DNA of 64,000 nucleotides from Diplosphaera chodatii (lineage: Eukaryota > Chlorophyta > Trebouxiophyceae > Prasiolales > Stichococcaceae), in assembly GCA_032358165.1 (NCBI GenBank), contig JAALGY010000041.1:3100001-3164000 (forward strand). The letters run 5' to 3'. The notes below the pieces were generated by a model that had not been told where the DNA came from, did not search any database, and worked only from the letters and a program-made list of their open reading frames with translations. The position numbers were made by a program, and so were the translations under genes. Shown here piece by piece: positions 1 to 13,600 of the stretch (the stretch's first letter is position 1; each line of letters begins with the position of its first letter).

Positions 1-409
1 ACGTCATAAGCGATAAGCGAAGCAAAAGGTCAGTGCATATTGGCCCTCCAGCAACATGACGTATCGTCCAGCTCAATTGTACCGAAAGCAGCAGTAAAAC
101 ACAGGAAAGCGGAAAAGCTGCGCATCAGCGGCGAAAACCTTTGCAATAGACAACTGGAGCAGCCTGGCAACCAGGCACGTTGGTGCTCCTGCTGTAGCCA
201 GGGCACTGGAAAGGTTCACACACAAGTTCAGGTCAGTTCATGTCAGCACACACACCTGTGCCTCAGCTTCGTGGGCACTCCACCCTGATACACACCTAGT
301 ATGCAACCAGCCCTACAGCCCGAGGCCACTACAGCGGCACCATGACATCGCCGCTGGGATGGCTGAGCAGCACACCACGAGCCGTGCGCTGGTGGCCCGC
401 GTCGCCAGG
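1..409. other. no gene seen; 3' flank of the dioxygenase gene
   Basis: No open frame here shows exon-like codon use bounded by splice sites. The stretch lies downstream of the stop codon of the minus-strand dioxygenase gene and probably holds its 3' UTR. I did not see a TTACA (TGTAA on the minus strand) polyadenylation signal in it. Confidence 0.5.
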
Positions 410-2954
410 TCATGCGACCTGCAGCGCCTGTTTGGCGCCGTACTCCGCATCCCGCCGCTTCATGAGCCACTCCCCCGCCGTGATCTGCGGCAGGGCATGC
501 AGTTTGATGTCGCCGTTGTGCCAAGGGTCATCGCCATCGCTCCCATCGATGTGCCACAAGGCTATTGACTGGATGACTTAGCTTCAGCTACGCTACGGAT
601 GACAACCTCACCCGGTGTGCTTTGATCGCACCCGCCGCCAGCGGCAGATCAGGACACGCAAGCCAACGCCTTGTGCCCAGCCCACATGCTGCGTGATGCA
701 GGGCCCACAATGCTGCTGCGGCCTGTGCGCACCGGCTCGAAGCCCTCGCCCGCCTCGCAGCCGGGCAGCGGCGCGATGACGGCGCCCCAGTTGGGCGCGC
801 AGAAGAACGGGCTGCTGTACCGCTCGCCCGCGACGCGCTTCTCCACGCGGTGCAGCGTGGACCTGCGCCCAGCCGGCACTCCGTCAAACGGCAGCTGGCA
901 TCAGGGACTGCGTGGCCTGCTTCTGAGAGTAGATGAGCCGCGCTGTAGCTTTTCTCGCTCAGTGCTCGATGAATGCCCCTTGCGCGGTGGGCGACATGAT
1001 GTGCTGCTTGGAGCAGCGGCGCAGCCGGCGCGGCGCCAGCACACCGATGCTTCTGATGCAGAGCGCCCACAGCAGCTTGGCACTGTGTGTGTTGTGTGTG
1101 TCAACGTTCCACGACACGGGACTCGGCTCGATGGGTCAGCATTGCCCAGAGGGTGTTGTGACTTTGGGGGCGCCGCACTTGAAGCGGCCGCCGGACCAGC
1201 GGTCCAGCAGGTCGCCCACGTTGACGACGAAGGCGCCCGGCCGCGGCGCCACATCGTGCCATGCGCCGCAGTGCCGGATCTGCAGCCCAGGCGTCGGATC
1301 CGTTGCCAGCACCGTGAGCATGCCCCAGTCCGTGTGCGGCCCTGCAGCGATTCGCAGCAAGGTGAGACGAAAGCGCTGATGTGTGGCGTGTCATGAACAC
1401 ACCTACTTCGCAGACAACATGTTGGGCTGCTTGGGAGCCGAGCCTGGATGTGCGGTGTGCAGCTGTCACTATATCAATGTGGTTCATTTGCCTCGGGGTA
1501 CACGTTCGACCTGTGCATGCGGGGTGCAGATCCCTGACAGGCGTATGTGTGCAAAGGAGAGCAGGCACGACCCACCGACGCCGAAGATGCCGTCCTTGGC
1601 GCTGTGCTCGCCGGGCAGGTAGTGGATGACGCGCACGTTGGATGTGGCGGAATCGAAGCTGGCGTCGAAGAAGGCCGGTTCCAGGCGCAGCCCCAGCGCG
1701 ATCAGCCGCAGCAGCCTGCGCGGCCGCGGCCCTGCTCTCTCAGGCAGCGCTCGGACAGACATGTGCGGGTGCGCCGCTCCAGGGCAGGCACCCTGCTCTG
1801 CATGCGCCCTGCTGATGCACGGCCAGGGGCCTGCACATGCTGAAAGAGCACGGAGGAGACACTACACGGACCGCTGCACTCAGCAATGCCCCCGGGATTG
1901 CGGACCTGTGAGCGACGCCGTCCATGGCAGCGTAGTACGCCTCGATGGCGCGACGGAAGCCGGGCACGGCCGCCGGGTCTGGCCACCTGCACCAGGGTTA
2001 AGGCTTCGAGTCTGCTTTGCCGCTGAGCCTCTGAGGTCACGAGCCCTCCCTTGCATGCTGCCCACAACAGGTGCAGGCAACTGCATGCGCTGACCTGTTG
2101 CGGCCATGGAACGGCTTGTCGACATGGTCCGTCTCAAAGCCCAGGTACGCGTTGTAGGCCTCTTTCCGATCGGCCTGCGCGCCCACGCTGCCGCATCGGT
2201 CAGTCAGCTGAGGCGCTTGCACGGTCGTGCGAGCATGGTTGTGATTGACGCAGGACGGTGGCGGTCCACGGAGGCCGGACATCACGCCTCAAGACGCACA
2301 AAACACATCAGCGCGCCTGCTTGAAGGGGTTCTTGGCCGTGCCCAGGCCCGGCGGATGGTACCCCCTGTTGCTGCTGCCTGCCTGCTGCGAGTGCCAATA
2401 TGATACTCGTGAGCATTGCAACCAGCATGGTCAGGCATACGACGGACCATCAAACACATACACACTCCGCAGACGCATCATGCAGAAGCCGGCGCCCGAA
2501 TAAGCGCAGCAGAAACGTGTGCAGTTGCGAGTGACGCAACATACAGCAGCTGCCGACTGAACAACCTGTAGTTTGAGCTTCTCCTGCAGCGGCTGCGCGA
2601 AGAATGCCGCGCTCTCCCGGAACTGTTGCTCGAGCAGCTCATCCGGCACGCCGTGATTCGTCACTGCAGCCATGTCATTGTATGCAGTTCAATCCAGCAC
2701 TGCTCGGTGCAAACTCCTCAACTTAGTATCGCTCAGGTGCTGACTGCGCAGGTGGTGACAGACGCTGTCAGACAGCGTCCTGCACATGGCAACAATATCA
2801 AACACGCCCCACCATAGAAGAAGCCCACTTCTGAGGCCGCTGCGTACACATCTGCTGCCGCTGCTGCGTCGTCCCGTGCCAGATCGACGATGGGCACCTG
2901 CGTGCACGGCAGCCTAGGTGTTCGCCTACTTACAGCGGAATAAGGCATATCCAT
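410..2954 (-). CDS. 2-oxoglutarate/Fe(II)-dependent dioxygenase (isopenicillin N synthase-like)
   Basis: Ten exons can be joined with consistent phase into a 341-residue protein: 2954-2934, 2897-2813, 2663-2566, 2385-2317, 2174-2095, 1986-1906, 1715-1576, 1341-1179, 862-733 and 568-410. The N-terminal DIOX_N block runs VPIVDLARDD to GFFYVTNHGVPDELL. The core holds the iron ligands H-x-D (PHTDWGMLTVL, about residues 194-196) and a distal His (STLHRV, about 249). The 2OG-binding R-x-S is RYS (about 259-261). The C-terminus has ITAGEWLMKRRDAEYG, as is typical of the family. The enzyme should be a soluble oxygenase hydroxylating or oxidising a small metabolite, with the substrate not predictable from sequence. 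The start ATG at 2954 is one of several in-frame candidates (3008, 2954, 2948). Intron 1 is only about 36 nt, with a consensus GTAAGT donor. Intron 4 appears to use a GC donor. Confidence 0.88.
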
Positions 2955-3962
2955 ATCGCCCCACCGGTACCCTGCGCCTGTCTCGACATGATGAAGAAGG
3001 CATCGCAAGGTTGCGAACTGTGTGCAGTGGCAATACTGCAGGCAATCGCGGTCGCCGTGCCACAGTGGTCAGTCCAGCTTCAGGGATGCACAACGGGAGG
3101 CAACAAACACTGAAGCGTGACCAAGGCTGACATGCCGCATGCAGCATGACGATAAGTATCAAGCTGATATGCACCTCAAAATCAGCTGCGAGCTGCTGTA
3201 TGGGCCTGGCTCCATCCGCCTTGAGGCGCGACGCCGGCGCACTGCACCAGGCATCGTCATCGAATGCCGGCAGCCGCGTCGCCTGGGTATAGCTGGTCGA
3301 GCTGTTTGTCTGCGAGCTGCTCGGCTTATCATCACCACGCGGCATGTTGATGATAGACGCAAGGCGGTTGCGGTGTGAACGCCCTGACGCAGACGACTAT
3401 TTCAGCGGCACAGGAGACAACCGGATCTCCATCAACACATGCGTTGCTACGTGACGTCTATATCTCGGTTTCACTCCGATTGGCCGCAGCAGAGGCGATC
3501 TAGGGCTGTGCACATGCACTTGGCCTGCCGACGGAGTTGTCACGTCAGCATGCCAGGAGGAGAAAGATTGCCAGCTCGAAGTGGTAGCACAGGGCGGCAC
3601 AACTGCGGGAGGGCGTGACAATACTCTCGTGGTTATGGGTGACTTGTGCACAAAGCCAGCCAAACACATGCACAGGCAGCACACGACCGATTGCCGTTGT
3701 GCTCTGCTGCTCGTGTCCGCTGCTCCAGAGGCAACAAATTCGAAACACCTGAACATCCAAGAATTCCATCCGTTGGCAAGTCTTGCAGCGCATGCGCTCA
3801 CGCGAAGCGTACACACTTTGTTAATACTCTGGTTGGCCACCGGCTGAAAGCGAGCGGCGGCCCAGAGGTAGATGGATCTGGGCAGGATACAGGTATGCAC
3901 TCAGCGCTCTGCCCTGATGATGCCTGTACAGGCAGCATGTAGGTTGTATGTTTGCATGGCAG
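2955..3962. other. divergent intergenic region, no gene seen
   Basis: This roughly 1 kb lies between two divergently transcribed genes (dioxygenase on the minus strand, ubiquitin-conjugating enzyme on the plus strand) and must hold both promoters. Open frames of 60-140 codons occur on both strands but lack recognisable motifs or convincing splice context. I saw no TATA box or known element that I would defend. Confidence 0.45.
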
Positions 3963-5514
<1,552 letters not shown>

Positions 5515-5693
5515 CGGCGTGCAGGCCACGCCGCGCAGTGTGTTGTGCAAACACACTGGTTGCGCGTGAGCTGGCGTGGGGTTGCAGTTAGGCGACATGC
5601 TCTATATCACCTCTGCTGCTCTGCTTGACATGAACAGTGGCTATGGAGCAGCCGAATGAAGACTAATGTGGATGTACAGTGTGCCCTTTCCCA

Positions 5694-5698
5694 TGTAA
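5694..5698 (+). terminator. TGTAA polyadenylation signal of the E2 gene
   Basis: The pentamer TGTAA is the usual green-algal polyadenylation signal. This copy lies about 180 nt after the E2 stop codon, in a stretch with no coding signal. Confidence 0.55.
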
Positions 5699-6480
5699 TG
5701 TCCCGGGGTTGCTGTCGTGTGCATTTCCCCGTGTTGTAAACCAGCTGTGAGACGCGGAAGCGATTACTCAAGTCGGCAGATGAGATCCACCACGTGCTGA
5801 CAATTCGGCGCCGTCAGACCCTTGGCAGACGCGCTAATTGCCCACATACCACCTTGCTTGCGCCAGATCGAGTGTTTTCCCATCTTTGCCAGCATTTCAG
5901 AGGGACAACGGTTGGGTACAGGTTTGCTCCGTGCACTTTTGCCTCTCTCGTGAGCCGACGTCACTTCTCGGCCCTTCCCGCTGGCGCACACGCTTATTGG
6001 AGGCCGCATCACCAGCCGCAGTCGGCCTCCAGCCCCACATCAGGATACTGCTGCCGAACTGCTCGTCGTCACGGCACAGGCGGCCGTCGTCTGGGTCAAC
6101 ACTTCAAGGTTCACGCCAGCGACGGCAGCTGACATCTTGGCAGGTGCAGACCATTGTCTGATCGCGGTACCGGCTGGCATTGGGTTGCCATTGCTCTGCA
6201 GACCTCGATCCGGCATGTCCTGATCTGGCAGCCACGTTCCGCTGCGGCCAATGTCGACGGTGCATGCATGCCGCGTGTACTGTGCAGCTTCCGGCGAAAG
6301 ACCTGCCTGTCGGCAACGCGAGCGCTGCCATCATGAGCAGCTGCGCCTGCACGCTTGCAAGACAGAACTTGATTCTTCAACCTCACCTGCTAGGGAAAAG
6401 GTATAGCACCCTGTCCCTCAGCAGAATCTGATCCGTTGTCCGCAGCGCAGGCGCGGCAGGCGACACTCAACAGGCCAGCC
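5699..6480. other. unassigned region upstream of the membrane protein gene
   Basis: This stretch probably holds the promoter, and possibly further 5' exons, of the plus-strand membrane protein gene. A Cys-rich frame at about 6180-6405 (reading CHCSADLDPACPDL onward) could be an ectodomain exon, but I could not connect it with good splice sites. A minus-strand frame at 5764-6012 has no recognisable motif. Confidence 0.35.
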
Positions 6481-7828
6481 ATGCGGCCGCTGCTGCCACA
6501 CCGGGCATGGGCACAAGCAGTTCAGCAACTAGATGCATTTGAAACTCCTCACGGCCACGGGCGTGCGCTGCGGCAGAACGGCACGGGGCAGGCGCCAGAC
6601 CTGGCGGGGTCTGGCGGCGTGACCATCATTGGTGAGCAACAGCGGCTCAGCGTGCAGATCTGCACCTTTTTCAGCATGTTCACATCCGTGGTTCCCTGTG
6701 TCCGTCGGCATATGGCGGGCTGGGTGGCTTTCCAAGGCTGAAGTGGGGCTGGGGGCTGGCCTGGCGGCAAGGGGTGCTGGGGGCGTGATCTGACAGCCTT
6801 GAAGTGTAGCGTGCATTGCTGGACTTTCATGACACAATGGTGCTTCTGGGCGGCTGCAGCGGTGCTGGGCGGCTGCATGGCGGCGATGGTGCTTGTGGGT
6901 GTGGTGTGCCTGTTCCTGCGCCGCCGCTGCTCCGCGCAGCAGCGCGTGGCCCCCGACGTCGAGGCCGGCGCCGCCACAGAAGGTGCGCTCGTCTGCGGCT
7001 GTGCTGCTGTGAATGACAGCAGCGCAAGACGCCTGGTGCGCCTTGTGGAGCATGACCTGGCACCAGATGGTGCGGGACAGAACGTCATCTGGTGCGGCTC
7101 ACGGACTGTCGCACCGGCGCTGCAGCTGCCCAGCCTCAGCACACATTAGCTGACACCTCCGCAAGCTCGCCCCACGGTGCGCAGGCGGCGCTGCGGAGGG
7201 GGAGGAAGCAGGGAAGGACGCCAAGCCCGAGCCGCTGGGGCGCGCGCGGTCGGCGTACCTGATCGAGGGGCCCGACGGCGACTTTGCCTGCGGCGTGCGC
7301 ATCTCGTCCTTCATGCAACGGCAGCGGACGCTGTCGATGGAGCTGCCAGAACTGCCAGGTGTGTGCCCGGGGTTTCTGATGGCACTGGTGGGGCTTTGCT
7401 TCAGATGCGTGCATACAGCATTCGCATCGCCATGCCATACCAGGCTGTGCATCCACTTGCTTCACTTGCTTCGCCACTTGCTTCGCCACTTGCTTCACTT
7501 GCTTCGCCACCACCACGCCAAACTACACACGTGCGTAGCTGAAACACCGCAGCTGACTTGCTGCCGAACATCCTGCAGAAAGCGGGAAAGACGCGACCCA
7601 GCAACGCAGCAACGGTGTGACGTCATCAGAAAGCGGTCAGGCCTCCGCCGCATCCTCCTCTGGTGAGCTGGCGATTGCGCCAGCGGCAGTCCATGCTGTC
7701 AGGCAGCCGTCTGCCGGCATGTCGGACACGAGCAGCGGCAGCGGCAGCTGCCACACAGCTGTTGAGGCGCTGAGCCGGGCGTCCAGCAGCAACCCCGCTG
7801 ATGTGGACACAGCAGCACAGGATGTTTC

Positions 7829-7874
<46 letters not shown>

Positions 7875-8072
7875 GCCCAGGAGCAGCTCAGTGATTCTGA
7901 GCAACAGCCGCCCGAGGATGCTCCAGCAACACGAGGGCAGAGGGCAGAGCAGCAGCCCGAGCCAGCTTCTGCTGCTGACCGGCTGACGCTGCGGCAGCGC
8001 TTCAGCTTCGGGTTGTTCCGGCCGCTGCCGCCGGCGCCGCCGCAGCAGCAGGCAGATGTGCAGCGTGTTTGA
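6481..8072 (+). CDS. single-pass membrane protein with polyQ cytoplasmic tail, family unknown
   Basis: Exons 6481-6631, 6860-6982, 7185-7358 and 7579-8072 join in phase to 313 residues. The second exon encodes a clear transmembrane helix (AVLGGCMAAMVLVGVVCLFL) followed by the basic stop-transfer RRR, which suggests an outside N-terminus and a cytoplasmic C-terminus. The tail is acidic, then Ser/Ala/Gln-rich, with a run of about 13 glutamines (CAG repeat near 7833-7869), and ends RLTLRQRFSFGLFRPLPPAPP. The tail block SAYLIEGPDGDFACGV looks conserved but I do not recognise it. The start at 6481 is provisional: no signal peptide is visible, so upstream exons are likely missing. Function unknown; topology is inferred from hydrophobicity only. 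Confidence 0.6.
7456..7512. repeat. intronic minisatellite, TTGCTTCGCCAC units
   Basis: About five imperfect copies of a 9-12 nt unit (TTGCTTCAC / TTGCTTCGCCAC) stand in tandem inside the third intron of the membrane protein gene. The repeat is not coding in the gene model. Confidence 0.75.
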
Positions 8073-8670
8073 GGGTGACTCAGGCGCTGGCTACCATGTG
8101 AACACTCCGTTTCGCAGTGGTATTGTCAGCACCTAGCGGTCTGCCAAACAACCGCACACACGCCTCAATGCCCGCGCAATAACATCTGTAGGATAGCTCT
8201 AGCTGGAACCTGGCTTCTCCGTGCACACGTGGTTTCCTTGCTTCCCATTTTCAACCCTGTTTTGCGCCACCCTGCGCCTGTTGGCAGGGTCGATGAACGT
8301 TCAGATGCTGCCGCCAGGGCTGGTTGATGGCACACGCATTGAGTGCAATTGACGATGTGCAATTATGGTAGGTGTTTGAGTGACTGGTGCACTCTGCTGC
8401 TCTGCTGGTGGGGAATTCACTTGTAGGACGTCTGAATATCCGCGCATTGTAATTTGGGGCTTGGTTGCAGTGTTGAGGGAGGGGTGTTGAAGTGCTTTTG
8501 GTAACAGACTATTGAGTCAGATTGACCATTCCTCAATCTCGCTGCTCTCACTCATGAGATCAGGCCTTGCACTGGTCCTTCTGCTCTTGCAGCTTTCGAC
8601 GCTGCGCATGCAGTTCTGCAATGAGCAGCCAGCATTGCCTCGTGCTCGCCATGCTTTGTCACCACACCGC
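8073..8670. other. convergent 3' region; TGTAA at 8448-8452
   Basis: The membrane protein gene (plus) and the dehydratase gene (minus) converge here. A TGTAA pentamer at 8448-8452, about 376 nt past the plus-strand stop, is a plausible polyadenylation signal. I see no coding exon in this stretch. Confidence 0.45.
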
Positions 8671-10102
8671 TCACTCCGCCTTGAGCTTCCTGCGCCGCTG
8701 CCGCAGCATGTACGAGTACATGCTCCACCACGCGAAGGGATACACCGCCAGCAGCCCCTGCAGGGAGCAGTGATGGCACCGGCCTCAGGGCTGATCGATC
8801 GATCTCGCTGTCATGCCAGACCCGACCCATAGCAGCCCCACCAGCAGACAACGGTCGATGTTGTCCCCAGACCAACCATTCAGCAATCGCTGCGCAGCAA
8901 AGCGATGTGCGAACGTGTTTGGGAATACCCAAGGGAGTGCTGCAGTCGCTGGGCAGTGGACACAGCACCAGGACACCGGCATGGTGGCAACAGCGGCTCC
9001 CGCTCGATGGGCGGGAGCGCACCGCCAGGAAGCAGGAGTAGTCGAAGGCGAAGTTCCAGGCGTTGGGCAGCGCGGCACTGTGCAGCCGCCGCACCCGCGC
9101 CGCCGGCAGCCCCCGCCCCAGCAGCCACATCTCCGACACCACGCCCACGGGGTACAGCGCCAGGAACGCCGAGTAGCGCGCCCAGGTGAGCCACCCTGGA
9201 GCGCCGCCCGCCAGGCCGGCCGCGTACCAGGGGTACCTCACCACCTGCGGGGCCGGGCGCCAACTTGAGTAGTGGTTCGGGCATCGCCTGTGGTGAGGTG
9301 AGTGTGCAGCTGCTTTTGGGCAGTGGTGCGATGGGACGTTGACTGCAGATTACATCATACCTCTGCAAGTGACCAGGCCAGGAAGAGGCTGCCCACCGCT
9401 GGCGAGCGCCACAGCTGCAGCACACCGAGTATGCAGCGTTCAGACCCACAGCGAGTGCATTCAAGATGTTGAACTCATTGCATGATTGCCATCCTGTACC
9501 CAACTTTCCTGCCAGGTTTAGGCTCAGTACATGGTTGTGCGTTCCATTGAGATCTGGCACCTCGGGTATGCAGTGCAGGACCGCAAACAGGCAGTTGCTG
9601 CGGCCGGCCCACTGCATGATGGCTGCTGCTGGCGAACCGCGCACCAGCCCTGCGGCACACGCATGTGCAGCGATGTGTTCCCGTCACCAGTCACAGAGAC
9701 CCGGACGTGGCCACATGCGCATTTGAGCCAGGCCGACGTGCTGCACAGGACCGTGTCGTATGATTCTCAGCAGGGACACCCACCTGCCGCTGCATGCAGG
9801 ATCTCAAGGGCCGCAAAGCCCTGGCACAGCCCTGCATACCACCGAGTTCACCCATCAACATTGGGCTGATAGCTGAGAGGATGCCGGCAGCAAGGCCGCT
9901 GACATGTCAGGCAGCGGTGCGCTGATCCGCGCACACGGCAGCGCGTAGGCTGTGGCTCACTGACGGTGGCGCCGGCAGCGGCGTACACATTGCTGAAGCT
10001 GCCGTCTCGAGCAACGGCGAGCAGCGTCTGCACCAGGGCCGCGGACCAGCCAACAGATTGCGCCACATTGTACAGCAGCAGGTATGTGTTGGCCGCGCCC
10101 AT
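8671..10102 (-). CDS. PAS2: very-long-chain (3R)-3-hydroxyacyl-CoA dehydratase, PTPLA/HACD family
   Basis: Six exons (10102-9965, 9820-9784, 9649-9561, 9414-9361, 9244-9023, 8757-8671) join to 208 residues, close to the family length of about 220. The third dehydration step of very-long-chain fatty acid elongation in the ER is its expected role. Family blocks appear in order: NTYLLLYNVAQSVGW, AALEILHAAAGLVRGSP, IMQWAGRSNCLFAVL, LAEVVRYPWYA and LTWARYSAFLALYPVGVVSE. The last holds the catalytic Tyr (about 137) and Glu (about 144), seven residues apart as in yeast Phs1. PNAWNFAFDYSCFLA and a basic C-terminus (RQRRRKLKAE) follow. The C-terminal basic tail resembles an ER-retrieval signal. An in-frame ATG at 10168 would add 22 residues. 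Confidence 0.93.
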
Positions 10103-10675
10103 GGTCTTGCCACTGCCACTTGGTGCTCTCAACCCCTTGTATCGCTGTTTTGCCTGATGTATGCGCAAGTGATTACCTATGACTCAAGGGCATAGTCTGA
10201 TTGCAGTTCTATGGTGGGGTGCACTCCAGCCAGCTTGATTGGAGCATGGCCGCAGCGGCAGCGGCAGGCACAATGGTGAATCGAGTAGGACGCGCTCGAA
10301 GCCCAGTGGCGCTCAGCAAACAACAAAAGTAGCTCTTGACAGCGCGTGTTTCAGCCGGTTGCTGCAAGTGTGACTCAAGAGAGCAGCGCCTGATCCCAAG
10401 CTCGCCCCAGCGGGGCACCGGAGGAAGCAGAAACCCATGACAAATACTTCCTGTTGTGTTACAGGGGGGGTAGCATACCTACCTCTTGTTTGGGCCAGGC
10501 GCGACATCGTATGCCGTGATCTTCACGTCCAGCCCACCTTGTTTCTCACCGGTGAAACAGCAGCGCTGGCAGGCGTGTGTGAGGATGGCCCTGTCATCTG
10601 GCAGGCGAGCCTGCTGCGTGTTGCCTGCACTGCGGCAGCGCTGGATGTAAGTCAGCAGATCGGGCCAGCGGCGCT
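10103..10675. other. divergent promoter region between PAS2 and CBP60 genes
   Basis: About 570 bp separate the two divergent start codons, so both promoters should lie here. Open frames present have no recognisable motif and no supporting splice context. Confidence 0.45.
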
Positions 10676-13600
10676 ATGGCGGGAGTGGGCACGGCGGAAT
10701 CGCCGGAGCTGCCGCCGGAGATGCAGGCGGTGCCGCTGCGGGTGCTGGAGGTGAGGCTGGCCGCCGCTCGCCGCCATTTGGCTGCAGCCTAGATGCACGT
10801 GGCTGTCACCTGTACCTCGTTGCCCGCGCCGCTGCTCGGCGCGCCGGCTGCGGGTCTGTGCAGGGCCTCATGTCAGGGCTCACGCTGCGCCGGATGCCAG
10901 GCCAGGTTCCCGGCCGACGCCATGTCGCATGGGCCAGATGATCCGCTGCGCTGCGGTTTTCGCTGCCCGACTCACCCTGCGTTGGAGGTCAAGCAGCTGC
11001 CCGGCAGGCTTCCGTTCGCAGCACCTGCACTGCTTCTGCGGCATCTGCAGCCACGGAGGGCTTCGAAGGGATCAGGGAGCACACGGCGCCGGATCATGTC
11101 CGTTTCACGAAGCGGATCCGTCGAATCAAGAGGCCACCAGGGAAAGAATTTTGCCACCTTTCAGGACAGGGCGTGCTCGCTACTGTAGCATGCGAATCTA
11201 ATATAATACGGTCAGCCGCTGCTGTGCATGGCACAGGCGGGGCTCGGTGGCTCCGGTTGTGCTGCAGATGGGATCCCGAAAGCTTGCGTCAGCGAAAGGG
11301 TCACCGGCTCCCCACATGCTGCTGACGTCCACGCACAGACAGGCATTTGGAATGCTGAGCTTCAGCAGGAAGCCAGTGCTTGTGTGCTCGACGCGCAGCC
11401 GTTCGCAGCCCGATAAAGGCATCCTGCGGGTCAGGGCGGACTGTTCGTTACTGATCCTGGCTGCAGACAGCATCCTGCTCCCGCCGAGCTGATGGTGACG
11501 CCGCAACAGCTGCCAGCCTGCGCGGCAGGGTGCTGTTCCGCGCGTGCAGACGCATATCACGCCCCGCATGCGCACCCACACAGCCTGCGACGGCGGACCC
11601 TGCGTCCCGAACCTCCTGGGTCGCTGTGGCGCCCCCAGCATCGTAAACTCATGCCACTGGTGCTGCACGCAGGCGTACGTGCGGGAGCGTATTGTACGCT
11701 TCCTGGAGGAGCCCAGCTTCGCGCGGGCGCTGGGCGTCCCGCAGGCAGCGGTGCAGCGGGCGACAGCGGCGGCGCTGCAGGCCAAGGCCGCCTCCACCGC
11801 CGCGCAGCAGGCCAGCGGGCGGTACCTGCAGCTGGTCTTCCGCCACGCCTGCCAGTGAGCGACTGGCTGGCCCCTGGCATCTGCCTGTCAGGGCCATCTC
11901 CGCAGTGTCTGCCGATCCTGTGGCGTGCGGCAGCATGCTTGTTGCGTCGTGTCACCAGTCCATCAGCACGCCACAGCACACGCATGGATGGTGCAGCGCT
12001 GCGGTGTGGCGCACAGCTGCAGACAGCCGCATGCAGGGCTGCTGCTTAGGTGGACCCACCTCCGGGGGTCAGCGGCGCTGGATCCGCCAGCTCTCAACAC
12101 TCGCAGCCACAGCACAGTCGTGGTCGTGCCCCGCCCCGCAGGAGCCAGGGCTGCCTGGAGGGCGGCTGCGAGCTGTGCGCGCAAAACCCCAGCCGCCGGT
12201 GCTCCGACAACTTCTCCGCCAAGTACCTGTCCGGCGACTCGCTGCTCGCGCGCTGCGGCGCCGCCATCCGGGTGGAGGTCATCGACCGCATCACGGGCGA
12301 CGCGGTGCACGACGACAGCCTCGCCAGCATCCAGCTGGAGGTGAGCCACAGACACCGGACACTGCAGCAACTGGTGCGAGTCACCCGTCGCAAGTCACTC
12401 TCAACCGTGTGCAGCTGTGCCATTTGTTGAACAGAGCAACATGCATAGCAAGGCAACTCCACGTCAGAGGCTGACATGCTCCGGCTGCCGGGGACAACGT
12501 ACAGCGGAGACAGTCCAGGGATGGTGTGACGCCCTGCCCAAGGCCCGCTGTGATCGTGGCCGCAGATGTGCATCCTGGACGGGCGGCTGTACGACGAGAT
12601 GGGGGTGGGGCACGAGGGCGACGGCCTGGACGCCGCCGCGCTGCTGTCCAACAACTCGGGCCGCCCGCTGCTCGTGTCCGGCAAGGGCGCGGCCAACAGC
12701 GCCGCCGGCCACGTGCTCGTCCCGCTCGAGGCGAGCGCCCCTGCTATGCGTGACGGAGCTTACACAGCAACAGTGTCCGACACCCTCTGACCTGGCAGCA
12801 TCATGCGGACAGCGCCTTGACCTATGCCCTGAGGGGACTGTGCCTGCCTGCGGTTTCGGTAGCATCAAGGGTCCGCTGAGCAAGCGCGCCATGCAGCCAA
12901 CTGGCAGCTTGAGTTTGGTGCAGGGTGGCGTTGCCTACCTGCCGGACCTCAGCGTGACGGGCAGCAGCGAGGCAATCCTGCAGGGGCAGAAGCCGCCCTT
13001 CCGGCTGATGGCGCGCGCGGTGTCGGCGGCGGACGGCGGCCGCGCCACCCACATCCGCCCCGCCATCTCGGAGGCCTTCGTGGTGCGCCACCCTCCTCGA
13101 ACCGGCTCCCCGGGCGCCGAAAAAGCAGCCCAGCAACGGACGGTGTCTGACCATTCACATCACAGGCGGCAAGGCATGCCCTGCCGTGAGTGCATTTTAC
13201 ACAGCTGCTCGCGCAGCCCGCTGGATGTCAGAACACTAAAAGAGCAGATGCAGGGGCGTTGGGCATGCAGATACACACGAACCCATGCCCGCCGGTGCCT
13301 CTGCGCAGGTGGCCACGCCGCGGGTGCGCACGGCAGTGAAGGCGGACATACCGCACGTGGACGACCACGTGAGCAAGCTGCACAGCGTGGGCGCGCAGAC
13401 GCAGCAGAAGCTGCAGGACGTGTCCGCGGCCTGCGAGGCCGCGGGCGTGTACGGCGTGAAGCTGCCCCACAACTCCGTCAGCAAGGGTGCGCCGGGACTT
13501 GGGAAGGACCCCACAGGCTGGCCATGGCACTCACTGGTGTTCAGAGTCGATTCGCTGGACTGAGGGTGTCCAAGTTGTTCGAGCGCACCTGGCGTTCGCT

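Noticed and set aside
2926..3345. A 139-codon minus-strand frame upstream of the dioxygenase, as a possible N-terminal exon
   Set aside because: The dioxygenase N-terminus is fully explained by the short start exon with its consensus donor, and the frame has no family motif.
5764..6012. A minus-strand frame ending ...CQHVVDLICRLE
   Set aside because: Codon use is unlike the neighbouring exons, there are no splice partners, and it lies in the 3' flank/promoter interval.
7801..7986. A poly-Ser frame in the CAG repeat of the membrane protein gene
   Set aside because: This is the shifted frame of the CAG tract. Only the Gln frame stays open through the upstream and downstream exon and joins in phase with the transmembrane exon.
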